NCBI RefSeq assembly: GCF_934636665.1
Contig: NZ_CAKUAT010000015.1
Location: forward strand, 6,799-70,798
Direction of reading: 5' to 3'
Source of the DNA: an uncultured Senegalimassilia sp.
Lineage (GTDB): Bacteria; Actinomycetota; Coriobacteriia; Coriobacteriales; Eggerthellaceae
Length of the DNA stretch: 64,000 nucleotides
Part shown: positions 27,514 to 37,040 of the stretch, piece after piece
Layout: every line of letters begins with the position of its first letter
Numbering within the stretch: position 1 is the first letter of the stretch
Program-made: the position numbers and the translations under genes
The notes under the pieces: generated by a model
The model's input: only the letters and a program-made list of their open reading frames with translations
Databases searched by the model: none
What the model was told of the DNA's origin: nothing

Positions 27514-27546
27514 AAAAAGGCGGCGCAGCCTGCTTGCTGCGCCGCC
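27514..27546 (-). terminator. hypD terminator
   Basis: A perfect 11-bp GC stem (27519-27529 / 27536-27546) with TTTTT on the minus strand, 31 bp after the stop. Confidence 0.92.
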
Positions 27547-27576
27547 CTCAGATGTGGCGATATGCTTGGTTTCGCT

Positions 27577-28710
27577 TTAATAGTACCTATAGTAGGCGGC
27601 ACAGCTGCCCTCGCTGCTGACCATGCAGGGCCCGACCGGGTTCTCCGGGGTGCATACCTTGCGGAACAGGGGGCACTCGCTGGGCTCCATGCGGGCGCGC
27701 AGGACGTCGCCGCAGCGGCAGCCCTTGGGGTTGATGGTGGGCTCGATTTCGGGCTGGAAGCGCTTCAGCGCGTCGAACTGCGCGAACTCCTCGCGGATTC
27801 GGTATCCGCTGCCGGGGATATCGCCCAGGCCGCGCCAGGTGGCGGTGCAGGTTTCGAACACCTCGTCGATGGCGGCCAGGGCCACGGGGTTGCCCTGTGG
27901 CATGACGCCGCGCGCGTAGGCGATCTCGATCTCCGCCCTACCCTCGTGCAGCTGGCGCATGATCATGGCGATGCCCTGGAGCACGTCGACGGGCTCGAAG
28001 CCCGTGACCACGCCGGGGATGCCGTATTCCTTCGCCAGGAATTCGAAGGGCTTGGTGCCCGTGATGGTGCCCACGTGGCCCGGTAGGATGAGCGCGTCGA
28101 GTTTGAGGTCCGGGTCCTTCACCAGCGTTTCCAGGGCGCCGGGCATGTTCTTGTGCGCGGCGAAGACGCTGAAGTTCTTCAGGCCCATGGCCGCGGCGCG
28201 CTTGATGGCCATGGCCACCAGCGGCGTGGTGGTCTCGAAGCCCACGCCCACGAACACGATCTGGCGATCGGGGTTGGCCTTCGCCAAGGCCAACGCGTCG
28301 AGCGGCGAGTAGCAGATCTGCACGCTGCGTCCTGCGGCCTGCTCCTTGAGCAGGCTCGACGTGCTGCCGGGCACGCGCGTCATGTCGCCGAACGTGGCTA
28401 TGGTCACGTTCGGGATGCGCGCGAGGGCGATGACGGCGTCGATATCGCGGTTCGAGGTGACGCACACGGGGCAGCCCGGGCCCGACGAGAGGCGCACGCT
28501 TTCGGGCATGAGGTTGCGGATGCCGTTGCGCGCGATAGCCACCGTGTGCGTGCCGCACACCTCCATGAGCGTGGCGCCGCCTTCCGGGGCGAGCTTGCCG
28601 ATGGATTCGATGAGGCCGCGGGCAAGCTTCGGGTCCTTGAACGCCGCCAGCTCGTTTTGCATAGTGCCGGCATCGACCGTGCGGCTGCGATGTATGTTCT
28701 GGGATTGCAT
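27577..28710 (-). CDS. hypD: Hydrogenase maturation factor HypD
   Basis: HypD is the Fe-S scaffold that, with HypC, assembles the Fe(CN)2CO unit of NiFe hydrogenases. In 377 residues the conserved blocks are all visible: MEVCGTHTVAIARNGIRNLMP, SGPGCPVCVT (redox-active cysteines), GVGFETTTP, and the C-terminal [4Fe-4S] ligands in GCRCGDVLRA, ECPLFRKVC and GSCAAYY. AAGGA precedes the first ATG; an internal Met at 17 is an alternative start. It is the last gene of hypF-hypC-hypD. Confidence 0.97.
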   Translation of the reverse strand: MQSQNIHRSRTVDAGTMQNELAAFKDPKLARGLIESIGKLAPEGGATLMEVCGTHTVAIARNGIRNLMPESVRLSSGPGCPVCVTSNRDIDAVIALARIPNVTIATFGDMTRVPGSTSSLLKEQAAGRSVQICYSPLDALALAKANPDRQIVFVGVGFETTTPLVAMAIKRAAAMGLKNFSVFAAHKNMPGALETLVKDPDLKLDALILPGHVGTITGTKPFEFLAKEYGIPGVVTGFEPVDVLQGIAMIMRQLHEGRAEIEIAYARGVMPQGNPVALAAIDEVFETCTATWRGLGDIPGSGYRIREEFAQFDALKRFQPEIEPTINPKGCRCGDVLRARMEPSECPLFRKVCTPENPVGPCMVSSEGSCAAYYRYY

Positions 28711-28743
28711 GATCGTATTCCTTGGTACGAGGGGTGAAATGCG

Positions 28744-28786
28744 AAAAGCCGACCGCCTGCACGCCGCGAGGCTGCAAGCGGTCGGC
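28744..28786 (-). terminator. Intrinsic-terminator-like hairpin between hypC and hypD
   Basis: A 9-bp plus 4-bp stem with one mismatch (28748-28761 / 28773-28786). TTTT follows on the minus strand. It lies in the 90-bp hypC-hypD gap and may lower hypD expression relative to hypC. Confidence 0.6.
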
Positions 28787-28800
28787 CGGTTGGGCGTTGC

Positions 28801-29049
28801 CTAGGCCGTGGCGGCGGGCAGCTCGTCGCCCGCCAGGTCGGGGAACTCCTTGATGAGGTCGATGGTTTCCTGAGCGTAATCAGGGTCGACAACCTCGATG
28901 GCGAAGCCCGCGTGCACGAGCACGAAATCGCCGACGCCCGCCTGCGGCGTGAGGTCGATGGACACGCTGCGGGTGACGCCGAGGATGTCCACCGTGGCCA
29001 TGCCGTCGCCGTCAAGCTGCGCGATCTTCGCGGGAATAGCTAGGCACAT
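28801..29049 (-). CDS. hypC: Hydrogenase assembly chaperone HypC
   Basis: HypC carries the Fe(CN)2CO unit with HypD and delivers it to the large hydrogenase subunit. The 82-residue protein begins MCLAIPAKI; the Cys at position 2 is essential in the family. The beta-barrel core follows (GMATVDILGVTRSVSIDL, VGDFVLVHAGFAIEVV) and then a helical tail. The start was set at MCLAIP, seven codons inside the open frame, because the family always begins there and AAGAAGG lies upstream. It is between hypF (73 bp) and hypD (90 bp) in one operon. Confidence 0.97.
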   Translation of the reverse strand: MCLAIPAKIAQLDGDGMATVDILGVTRSVSIDLTPQAGVGDFVLVHAGFAIEVVDPDYAQETIDLIKEFPDLAGDELPAATA

Positions 29050-29122
29050 TCGCTGCCTTCTTCCTTTCATGATGAGACGTTTTGAGGATGCGCCGCCAGG
29101 CGCTTGCGCGCCTTTCGAGCCG

Positions 29123-31576
29123 CTACTTCCCCGCCGTCTCGTCCGCTTTTCTTGCTGCCCATGCTACCACAGCCTGTCCGTAGGAAATGCAGCCGTCGCT
29201 GGGCGGCAGGTCGCGGTTGAGCGCCACGGTGAAGCCGTTGCCCTGCAGCGCCGGCACGGCATGCTCGAGCAGATAGCGGTTGAGGAACACGCCGCCCGAC
29301 AAGGCGACCGTGGTGATGCCGTACAGGCTTTGCACCAGCTGAGCAGCCATAACGATGGCGTTCACGAACGCATCGTGGAAACGGCGCGCGATGGTAGCCA
29401 CGGGAACGCCGGAAGCGATGTCGTCGAGGAGCGCCTTGAACGCCGGCGCCGCGTCGAACAGCAGGACCGACGTGTCGAGCGCGGTGCTGGTTTCGGTAGC
29501 CGTATTCTTCACGACATCTATATGGTAGGCGTCGGTGGCCGGCAACCCCTCGGGGACCGCGCCCATGGCCGCCTCGAGCTCGATGGCCGGCTGGCCGTCG
29601 TAGGACGGCTGGCGGCACACGCCGAGCAGCGCGCTGGCGGCGTCGAACAGGCGCCCGACCGAGGAGGTGTAGGGCGTGTTCAGGCCGCGCTCGATCATCT
29701 GGTCGCACACCTCGGCCTGGTCGCCCAGCGCCAGCAGCGCATCAGCGGCGCCGGGATGCTCCAGCAGATCGAACTCGTACAGCACGCCGTACGCCATGCG
29801 CAGCGGGTTGCGCACCGCCGCGGCGCCGCCGGGCATGGGAACGTAGGCGAAATTGGCGAAGCGCTCGTAGGCCTGCTGGTTGGCGAGCAGGACCTCGCCG
29901 CCCCACACGCGGCCGTCGGCGCCGTAGCCCGTGCCGTCGAACGCGATGCCGCACACAGGCCCGAACAGCCCGTTCTCCCCCAGCACCGAGGCGATGTGCG
30001 CATGGTGGTGCTGCACCTCGGTCAAGGGCAGGTTGTTGCGTTGCGCCTGCTCGCGGGCCCATTTGCTTGCGAGGTACTCGGGGTGCGCGTCGCAGGCGAG
30101 GCGACGCGGGGTTTCCTGGAACAGCTGGCGATAGCGTTCCTCGGCCTCGAGCCAGGCATCGTAGGTTTCCGCGTTCTCGACGTCGCCGATATGCTGCGAG
30201 ACGAACGCGTCGGGGTGCTGGTCGTCGGCCGCGGCGGCGCGCACCAGGGTGAACGTGGCCTTCTGCTCCGAGCCCGTGGCAAGCAGGGTTTCCTGCTTGG
30301 GCTGAGCCTGGGGGCAGTCGAGCGCGATGGGCAGCGGGGCGAAGCCGCGGGCGCGGCGGATGAACTGGATGGCCTGCTCGTCGCCTACGCGCACCACGCG
30401 CAGGACCGAGTCGTCGTAGCGCGACAGGATGCGGCGGTTGTTGCCCAGGACGGCGTCGGCGATGCCGGCGAACTTGGACAGCGCCTGATCGTCGTCGGTG
30501 ACGATGGGCTCGTTATGCAGGTTCCCCGAGGTCATGACCAGCATGGGAAGCGCCGAATCGCCCTGCTGGGCACGCAAGGCCTCGGCGAAATCATGGAGCA
30601 GCAGGTGCTGGACGGGCGTGCAGGGCAGCATGACGCCCAGCTCGGGAAGGTTGTCGGCCAAACCGGCGGCGAACTGCGCCTCGGCGCGCTTGCGCAACAG
30701 CACGATGGGGCGCTTGGTGGATTCCAGGGCGCCCTGCTCAGCCTTGTCGACATGGCACACGCGGCGCGCATCGGCGGCGCCCGCCACCATGACGGCGAAC
30801 GCCTTGCCCTGGCGGCGCTTGCGTTGACGCAGCTTCGCCAGCGCATCGGGGTTCGTGGCGTCGCACACCAAGTGGAAGCCGCCGAGGCCCTTCACCGCCA
30901 CGATGCCGCCGTCGAGCAGCAGCTTGACCGCTTCCGCGAAGATGGCGTCGGAAGCTTCGCGGGTATTCCCCCACTGCGGCTCCTGCTGGCCTTGCGCAAG
31001 GTTCACCCAGCTGATGTGCGGGCCGCAATCCCAGCAGGCGTCGGGCTGCGCATGGAAGCGGCGGTCGAGCGGATCGGCGTATTCGTCGGCGCAACGCGGG
31101 CACATGGGGAAATCCTTCATGGACGTTGCGGGGCGATCGTAGGGCAGCGACCCGATGATGGTGAAGCGCGGGCCGCAGTTCGTGCAGTTGATGAACGGGT
31201 AGCGGTAACGTCGGTCTGCAGGGTTGAACAGCTCGTCCAGGCAGTCGTCGCAGGTGGCAAGGTCAGGGGACACCAACGTGGTCTGCTGAGCGTCATGATC
31301 GTCGGAGAAGCGGATGTCGAACGAGTTGAACCCCTCCAGCGGCACCTCCTTGAGGTCGATCTCCTTGACCTTCGCGGCAGACGGGGGGTTCATATGCAGC
31401 TCGGTGACGAACTTGTCCAGCAGGTTCGCCTCGCCCTCGGCGTGGATGAACACGCCTTCAACAGCATTGAGCACCCAGCCGTTGAGCTGGTACTTTTTCG
31501 CCAAACGATACACGAAGGGGCGAAAGCCCACCCCTTGCACGATGCCTTTTACCTGTATGTCGAGCGCTTCGATCAT
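29123..31576 (-). CDS. hypF: Carbamoyltransferase HypF
   Basis: HypF converts carbamoyl phosphate and ATP to carbamoyl-adenylate and transfers the carbamoyl to HypE. The 817 residues hold, in order, an acylphosphatase domain (1-90, KGIVQGVGFRPFVYRLA), two zinc-finger blocks (CDDC, CTNC, CPRC, CWDC; about 105-190), a YrdC-like domain (about 200-385, GIVAVKGLGGFHLVCDA), and a Kae1-like domain with the metal motif HHHAHIAS and GIAFDGTGYG. MIEALDI was preferred as the start; a Met five codons upstream has poorer spacing. It is first in hypF-hypC-hypD and starts just after the pgi terminator. Confidence 0.96.
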   Translation of the reverse strand: MIEALDIQVKGIVQGVGFRPFVYRLAKKYQLNGWVLNAVEGVFIHAEGEANLLDKFVTELHMNPPSAAKVKEIDLKEVPLEGFNSFDIRFSDDHDAQQTTLVSPDLATCDDCLDELFNPADRRYRYPFINCTNCGPRFTIIGSLPYDRPATSMKDFPMCPRCADEYADPLDRRFHAQPDACWDCGPHISWVNLAQGQQEPQWGNTREASDAIFAEAVKLLLDGGIVAVKGLGGFHLVCDATNPDALAKLRQRKRRQGKAFAVMVAGAADARRVCHVDKAEQGALESTKRPIVLLRKRAEAQFAAGLADNLPELGVMLPCTPVQHLLLHDFAEALRAQQGDSALPMLVMTSGNLHNEPIVTDDDQALSKFAGIADAVLGNNRRILSRYDDSVLRVVRVGDEQAIQFIRRARGFAPLPIALDCPQAQPKQETLLATGSEQKATFTLVRAAAADDQHPDAFVSQHIGDVENAETYDAWLEAEERYRQLFQETPRRLACDAHPEYLASKWAREQAQRNNLPLTEVQHHHAHIASVLGENGLFGPVCGIAFDGTGYGADGRVWGGEVLLANQQAYERFANFAYVPMPGGAAAVRNPLRMAYGVLYEFDLLEHPGAADALLALGDQAEVCDQMIERGLNTPYTSSVGRLFDAASALLGVCRQPSYDGQPAIELEAAMGAVPEGLPATDAYHIDVVKNTATETSTALDTSVLLFDAAPAFKALLDDIASGVPVATIARRFHDAFVNAIVMAAQLVQSLYGITTVALSGGVFLNRYLLEHAVPALQGNGFTVALNRDLPPSDGCISYGQAVVAWAARKADETAGK

Positions 31577-31621
31577 ACGACGCCCTTTCATTTAAGGTTT
31601 ACGTTTCTCCGCCGGCCGATT

Positions 31622-31659
31622 CCAAAAAACGCGCGTCGGCGAGATTGCCGACGCGCGTT
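31622..31659 (-). terminator. pgi terminator
   Basis: A perfect 13-bp stem (31628-31640 / 31647-31659) followed by six T on the minus strand. Confidence 0.92.
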
Positions 31660-31686
31660 GGGTTTCAGCCATTGAGCCGAGGGGCT

Positions 31687-33399
31687 TTATGCCTGCTGCA
31701 GCTCTTCCAAGATGTCGCACACCACTTCCGCAAGCGCGCGCAAGGTGACGCCCGAGTTATCAGGCAGATGCAGATGCACGCAGCGGCGACCGCGGCTTGC
31801 GAGCGTGACCAGGTCGCCCGAGGCCTGCGCCTTCGCCAAGGAGCCCAGGCTTTCGGCTTCTTCCTTCAGCGGGATGTCCTTCAGCTCGTCTGCCGACAGG
31901 ATGAGGAACACGCCGCAGTTCGGGCCGCCCTTCTGCAGCTGGCCCGTGGAGTGCAGATAGCGCGGGCCGACCTCCAGGCACGACACCACGCGGCGCTTCT
32001 CGGCCACGCCGTGGCGGATGGTCTCGAGCGCCTCGCGGCGACCTTCGCCCGTGAACGGGAGGAAGGCGTTGAGCGCGAAGAAGTCGCCGGGTTGGATGCT
32101 GGCGAGCAGTGCGCGCAGCGATGCGCGCACGTCGGAGCAGTCCTTGAAGCACGGGGCCTGGCGCACTTCGACCTGACCCATGTGCACCTCATCGATGAAA
32201 TCCTGCACGTAGTCGGGCTCGGGCTGGCCGTCGCGCAGGATGTCGAGCACCGCGGCCTTGGCCGATGCCACGTCGGGCTGGTCGAACGGGCAGACCTTCA
32301 TGAGGTAGCCGCACATGGCGATGGCGTACTCCCACATGATGAAATGCTCGGGCAACTCATACACGGACTCGATCTTGAACGCCGCGCGCGGGATGGTGGG
32401 GTCGATATAGGACAGGCTCATCTCGAAGTTGTGGCGCTCGTCCCACAGGTCGTTCTTCGTTTGGTACATGATGACGCTGCGGTCGCCCGGGTCCTTCTTG
32501 AGTAGCAGCGTGTCTATCTCGATGTTGGGCAGGATGCCCTGGCCGTTCTTGCCGACGCTCTCGGCGACCAACTGCTCGATCCACAGGCCGAGCACGCGGC
32601 CGCGCTTCTGCGTGAGGAAGCTGAACTTGTTGCGGCCCTGCACGTAGTTGTCGTACAGGAAAGCGGCCAGGCCGATGGCCGGGTTGTCGATGGCGTCCTC
32701 GCTGCAGGCGCGCTCTGCCTCGATGGCGTGCTGCATGAACTCCTGCAGGTTGATGCCCACGAGCGCGGCGGGCAGCAGGCCGAACACGGACATGGCGCTG
32801 AAGCGGCCGCCCACGGTGGGCTCGCCGGAGAACACCGCAGCCCAGCCTTCCTCGCGAGCCTGCTGCTCGAGCTTGGAGCCGGGATCGGTGATGGCAACCA
32901 GATGCTGCACCATTTCCTCGTCCGAGATCTGGTCGGCCAGAGCGTCGCGAACGGCGCGCAGCGCCAGGCGCGGCTCGATGGTGCCGCCCGATTTGGAGGA
33001 CACGATGAACAGCGTGGTGCGAGGGTCGATCTCCGACAGGATGCCGCGCACGCGGACCGGGGAGTCGGAATCAAGCGTGCGGAAACGCACCAGGGAAGAG
33101 TCCGGCTTGTGGTACTTGGTTATGGTCATGGGCGCCTGGGTGGAGCCGCCTTGGCCGATGAGCACCACGGACTTCAAACCCTGGGCGATGATGGAATCAG
33201 CAAATGCCTGAATCTCGTGCAGCGGGTACGGCGGATTCGTTGCGAGGTCCGTCCACCCCATGTAATTCTGTGCGCATTCCTGCGCTTCGTCGGAAAAGCC
33301 GTAAAGCGTTGCATCCTTCGCATGAAGGCGGCTGGCAACGCATTCCTTCACCAAGGTTTTGGCGGAGGGGTAGAGCTTTTCCATATCTCCAGACAGCAT
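31687..33399 (-). CDS. pgi: Glucose-6-phosphate isomerase (SIS-domain)
   Basis: The enzyme interconverts glucose-6-P and fructose-6-P. The 570 residues show sugar-isomerase signatures: VVLIGQGGSTQAP (phosphate loop), VSSKSGGTIEP, TVGGRFSAMSVFGLLPAAL, and a C-terminal alpha/beta domain ending DNSGVTLRALAEVVCDILEEL. The sequence resembles the isomerase half of actinobacterial transaldolase-isomerase fusions more than E. coli Pgi, yet there is no transaldolase part. The ATG at MLSGDMEK was chosen with GAAGG upstream; GTG two codons earlier and ATG five codons later are alternatives. It lies between ldh and the hyp genes, in a small glycolytic group. Confidence 0.88.
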   Translation of the reverse strand: MLSGDMEKLYPSAKTLVKECVASRLHAKDATLYGFSDEAQECAQNYMGWTDLATNPPYPLHEIQAFADSIIAQGLKSVVLIGQGGSTQAPMTITKYHKPDSSLVRFRTLDSDSPVRVRGILSEIDPRTTLFIVSSKSGGTIEPRLALRAVRDALADQISDEEMVQHLVAITDPGSKLEQQAREEGWAAVFSGEPTVGGRFSAMSVFGLLPAALVGINLQEFMQHAIEAERACSEDAIDNPAIGLAAFLYDNYVQGRNKFSFLTQKRGRVLGLWIEQLVAESVGKNGQGILPNIEIDTLLLKKDPGDRSVIMYQTKNDLWDERHNFEMSLSYIDPTIPRAAFKIESVYELPEHFIMWEYAIAMCGYLMKVCPFDQPDVASAKAAVLDILRDGQPEPDYVQDFIDEVHMGQVEVRQAPCFKDCSDVRASLRALLASIQPGDFFALNAFLPFTGEGRREALETIRHGVAEKRRVVSCLEVGPRYLHSTGQLQKGGPNCGVFLILSADELKDIPLKEEAESLGSLAKAQASGDLVTLASRGRRCVHLHLPDNSGVTLRALAEVVCDILEELQQA

Positions 33400-33570
33400 G
33401 AGCACCTTCTTTCTGCGTAAGTATTCAGCATTCTAGCAAACCGTGGCAGATGGTACCCCGTTTAGGTGCTTCCGTGTGGTGGAGTTGTGAACAGGGAAGC
33501 GAGATGGTCAGCGTTTAGGGCGGAAAGCGCGTGCTTTATGCGGTTGGAGGGGGACGGGCAGGCGCGGGCG

Positions 33571-34524
33571 CTACAGGTCCAGCTTGTCGATGACCGATCG
33601 CAGCGTGGCGGCAGAGGCCTTGAGCTGCTCGGTTTCCGTCTCGTTGATCTTGATGGGCACCTGGTACTCGATGCCGCTGGCGCCGACGACCGCGGGCATG
33701 GACAGCACGATGTCGTGCAGGCCGTACTCGCCGTCGATGTAGTTGGACACGGGGAGAATAGGCTTCTCATCTCGGGTGATGGCCTCGCAGATGCGCTTGA
33801 CAGTCATGGCGATGCCGTAGTAGGTAGCGCGCTTCTTCTTGATGATCTCGTAGGCGGCGTTCTTCACTTCCTCGGCGATGCGGTCCATGTTGCGCTGGTG
33901 GTCGGTATGGCCGCGCAGCTCGCAGAAGTCGTTGAGCGGGATGCCGGAGATGTTCGCCAAGCTCCATGCGGCGATCTCGCTGTCGCCGTGCTCGCCGATG
34001 ATGCGGGCGTGCACGTTGCGCGGGTCGACGCCCAGGTGCTCGCCCAGGGCGTACTTGAAGCGCGCGGTGTCGAGCGTAGTGCCGCTGCCGAGCACGCGGT
34101 TAGCGGGTATGCCGGAGAGCTTGAGGGCCACGTAGGTCAGGATGTCCACGGGGTTCGAAACCACCAGCAGGATGCCCTGGTAATCGCGCTCGGCGATCTG
34201 CGGGATGATGGACTTGAAGATGGCGACGTTCTTGTTCACCAGGTCGAGGCGCGTCTCGCCGGGCGCCTGGTTCGCCCCGGCCGTGATGACGGTGATGGCC
34301 GCGTCGTCGATGTCGGAGTAGTCGCCCGCGTAGATGTTCATGGGGCTGCCGAACGCCATGCCGTGCGCGATGTCGAGGGCCTCGCCCTCGGCGCGGTCGT
34401 GATCGACGTCGATGAGCACCATCTCGGAGAACAGGCCCGACTGCATGAGGGCGAAGGCGCTGGCCGAGCCCACGAACCCGCAGCCGACGATGGCCACCTT
34501 GCGAGGATTGATGATTGCTGCCAT
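33571..34524 (-). CDS. ldh: L-lactate dehydrogenase
   Basis: The enzyme reduces pyruvate to L-lactate with NADH. The 317 residues show the NAD motif VAIVGCGFVGSASA, the NAD-binding Asp in LIDVDHDRAEGEALD, substrate Arg residues in ETRLDLVNKN and the region VVSNPVDILTYVALKLSG, and the signature with catalytic His GEHGDSEIAAW. Arg (ETRLD) favours LDH over malate dehydrogenase. MAAIINPRK was chosen as the start, with AGGAGC upstream. It is divergent from traX and 171 bp upstream of pgi. Confidence 0.95.
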   Translation of the reverse strand: MAAIINPRKVAIVGCGFVGSASAFALMQSGLFSEMVLIDVDHDRAEGEALDIAHGMAFGSPMNIYAGDYSDIDDAAITVITAGANQAPGETRLDLVNKNVAIFKSIIPQIAERDYQGILLVVSNPVDILTYVALKLSGIPANRVLGSGTTLDTARFKYALGEHLGVDPRNVHARIIGEHGDSEIAAWSLANISGIPLNDFCELRGHTDHQRNMDRIAEEVKNAAYEIIKKKRATYYGIAMTVKRICEAITRDEKPILPVSNYIDGEYGLHDIVLSMPAVVGASGIEYQVPIKINETETEQLKASAATLRSVIDKLDL

Positions 34525-34639
34525 GGTTGCTCCTATCCTTTGCGGGAGGGCCGCAAGCGTAGGTTTCGCGGGGCGCGCCCCGCGGGGGATGCATGCCGGA
34601 GGCAAAACGCCGAGCCGGCACGTAGGGTATACTGTGCGC

Positions 34640-35404
34640 ATGATACAACAAGCTGGAACATCCGCCGCGGCAAAGCCGCGTCCCCAACGCGGTTTCACCG
34701 CGTTTCCCCTGAAAGTGCTGGCCATCGCAGGCATGACGTGCAACCACGCCTGCTACATCTACTGGGACTATCTGCCGCCCGGGATTCTGTGCGCGCTGTT
34801 CGCGCTTGGCGGCCTGACATTCCCCATCATGGCGTTTCTGCTGGTGGAAGGGTATCGCCATACGTCGAGCGTGCGGCGTTATGGCCGGCGGCTGCTGACA
34901 TTCGCCCTGGTGTCCCAGGTTCCCTACGGGCTGTTCCTGGCGCATGAGATGAACGTGCTGTTCACGCTGTTCGTGTGCCTGTGCCTGCTGTACGCGTACG
35001 ACCACATGCGGCGGCGCGGACTGTTCTGGCTGACGTTCGCGCTGGTGACCGCCCTGACGGCGTTTTGCGACTGGGGCGTCTTGGCTCCCTGCATGGTGCT
35101 CACGCTGCATGTGGTGAAGGACCGCAGGCAGCGCGTGGCGTACTCGGCGCTGCTGCCCATTGCCACCGGGGGGCTGCCGGCGCTTATGCAGCTGATGGAG
35201 CTTCCCACGCTGCAGAACCTGGCGTTCGCGCTGTATCCGCTAGCGGGCTGTAGCGCCACGATCCCGCTGCTATGGGCGTACAACGGCGGACGCGGCAGGT
35301 CCATGAAGTGGTTCTTCTACGCGTACTACCCCGCGCACATCGCCGTGCTGGGATTGGCGAAGGGACTGCTGCTGGGCGACTGGAGCATCGCCGTGACCGG
35401 GTAG
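34640..35404 (+). CDS. TraX-family membrane protein
   Basis: The 254-residue polytopic protein has about eight spans. FPLKVLAIAGMTCNHACYIYW is the family's first helix block, followed by GGLTFPIMAFLLVEGYRHTSS and a late LWAYNGGRGRSMKWFFYAYYPAHIAVLGL, both typical of TraX. The F-plasmid member acetylates pilin, but chromosomal homologues are common and of unknown role. No ribosome site is seen. TATACT lies only 7 bp before the ATG, so the message may be leaderless. It is divergent from ldh and ends in a strong terminator. Confidence 0.85.
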   Translation: MIQQAGTSAAAKPRPQRGFTAFPLKVLAIAGMTCNHACYIYWDYLPPGILCALFALGGLTFPIMAFLLVEGYRHTSSVRRYGRRLLTFALVSQVPYGLFLAHEMNVLFTLFVCLCLLYAYDHMRRRGLFWLTFALVTALTAFCDWGVLAPCMVLTLHVVKDRRQRVAYSALLPIATGGLPALMQLMELPTLQNLAFALYPLAGCSATIPLLWAYNGGRGRSMKWFFYAYYPAHIAVLGLAKGLLLGDWSIAVTG

Positions 35405-35445
35405 TGCGCGGGAATCGCACGAAAACCGGCGAGGGTCGGGAAGAC

Positions 35446-35481
35446 AACGAGGGCCGCTGCGCGATCGCAGCGGCCCTCGTT
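35446..35481 (+). terminator. Bidirectional terminator between traX and the second LCP gene
   Basis: A perfect 16-bp stem with CGAT loop; GTTT follows on the plus strand. It serves convergent genes. Confidence 0.88.
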
Positions 35482-35513
35482 GTTTCGCCAGCATCCAAGA
35501 ACGGACGCGACGC

Positions 35514-37040
35514 TTATTTCCAGTCGGCTCCCAGGACGATGAGGAAGTCCTCCTCGAACAGGTAGGTGTTCGAGTTCTGCACCGCCTTGCCCACACCGAG
35601 AGCCTTCACGATGGCCTCGGCCGCCTCTTTGTCGGAGGAGTCGTTGTACACCACCACGGTGTCCTGGTAATCGAAGTTGTCGGCGTTACTGGTGTTCACG
35701 CTGTAGCCAAGGCCCTGGATGCGCTCGGTGGCGTCGAGGCCGGCTCCCGCAAGGCCGTTGCCATTGCGGATGGCCACGCTGCCGCCGCGCTTGACCGCAC
35801 CCGTGCCCTCACCCGCCGTGCCGCCGCTTGCAGCACCGCCGTCGCCGGTGGTGGCCAGGATGGTGCCCGAAGTCTTGTCGACGACGTCGCCCTCGGTGGG
35901 CGGCAAGCCCGCATCGACGCGCTTCATCATGGCCTTCCACTCCGCGGTGTTGTTCACCTCGTACCAAACGCCGTCGATGTACTCGGAGGTGGTGGGCTCC
36001 ATGGCGGAATAGATGTCGGTGGACGGGTCGAGGCCCTGCATGGCCTGCGCAAGCCCGATGATGTCGGTGACGCCCAGGTCGGTGGTGACGTACTTCGACA
36101 GCGCCTGCACGGTGGATGCCATGGACGCCGCATCGGCCGACAGCAGCTTCTTGGCGATGGCGGACATGACCAGGCGCTGGTTGGCGGCACGGTATTCGTC
36201 ACCCGGGCCGATCTCGTCGTAGGCGTGGCGCGCGCGGCACAGGATAAGGGCCTGGTCGCCGTTGAGCGTTTGCGGACCGGCGTCCAGGTGACCGCCGGCA
36301 TCCTCGTCGTCGATGGTCATGGGAACGTCCACCTCGATGCCGCCGAGAGCATCCACGATGTCCCGGAAGCCGTCGAAGTTGATCTCAGCGTAATGCGAGA
36401 TATCGACGCCCGCCAGCTTCGACACCGTCTGCACCGAGAGCGCGGGACCGCCGAACACGTGCGCGGCGTTGAGCTTGTTCACGCCGTATTCGCCCATGTC
36501 GACCATGGTGTCACGGTGCAGCGATACCAGCGTGACCTTCTTGTTCACGGGGTCGATGCGCGCGAGCATGATGCTGTCGGTGCGGTAGCTGTCGCCGAAA
36601 TCGCCCGATTCGTCGCGCTCCTCGGAGCCGTCGGTTCCCATGAGCAGCATATAGAACGGCTCTTTGGTCATGTCGGTTTTGACCAGGTACTTCCCTACGT
36701 TGCCCAAACCCGCGTGCAGGTTGCCGGAAAGCACCTGTACATACGCGAACGCCGCACCGACGGCGATGACCGCCACGGCCAGCGCCGCGATGCCGGCATA
36801 GAACAGCTTGCCGTGCTTTTTGTGCTTGTGGGTTTTGGCGTACTCGTCGCGCGAAAGGCGGCGCGCCGACGGCTCGCCCTGATCGACGGAGGGCCGTTCA
36901 CCGCCATAGCTGTTTCGCGCATAGCGGTTTTGGGCGCGCACATCTGCAGCGGTTGCGCGCCTGCCGTTGGATGGTTGGTTCGTGTTTGCCCGGCCCGCGC
37001 CGTAACGGTCGCGCCCGTAGCCTGTGCGTTTGTTATCCAT
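35514..37040 (-). CDS. LCP-family protein with LytR_C domain
   Basis: This is a cell-wall glycopolymer ligase of the LytR-CpsA-Psr type. Of 508 residues, 1-80 are a basic, Arg/Asn-rich cytoplasmic tail and about 82-104 the membrane anchor (LFYAGIAALAVAVIAVGAAF). The LCP domain follows at about 125-320 (MLLMGTDGSEER, DSIMLARI, SLHRDTMVDM, NKLNAAHVFGG, CRARHAYD, EYRAANQRLVMS). A C-terminal LytR_C domain covers about 420-508 (SVAIRNGNGLAGAG...). The first LCP protein lacks that domain and has a Gly/Ser tail instead. The start MDNKRTGYG has a weak ribosome site; an ATG ten codons upstream is possible. Confidence 0.9.
   Translation of the reverse strand: MDNKRTGYGRDRYGAGRANTNQPSNGRRATAADVRAQNRYARNSYGGERPSVDQGEPSARRLSRDEYAKTHKHKKHGKLFYAGIAALAVAVIAVGAAFAYVQVLSGNLHAGLGNVGKYLVKTDMTKEPFYMLLMGTDGSEERDESGDFGDSYRTDSIMLARIDPVNKKVTLVSLHRDTMVDMGEYGVNKLNAAHVFGGPALSVQTVSKLAGVDISHYAEINFDGFRDIVDALGGIEVDVPMTIDDEDAGGHLDAGPQTLNGDQALILCRARHAYDEIGPGDEYRAANQRLVMSAIAKKLLSADAASMASTVQALSKYVTTDLGVTDIIGLAQAMQGLDPSTDIYSAMEPTTSEYIDGVWYEVNNTAEWKAMMKRVDAGLPPTEGDVVDKTSGTILATTGDGGAASGGTAGEGTGAVKRGGSVAIRNGNGLAGAGLDATERIQGLGYSVNTSNADNFDYQDTVVVYNDSSDKEAAEAIVKALGVGKAVQNSNTYLFEEDFLIVLGADWK

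Noticed and set aside
28898..31675. 925-codon plus-strand frame over hypC/hypF
   Set aside because: Antisense to hypC and hypF. Its Arg/His/Ala-rich translation shows no family signature.
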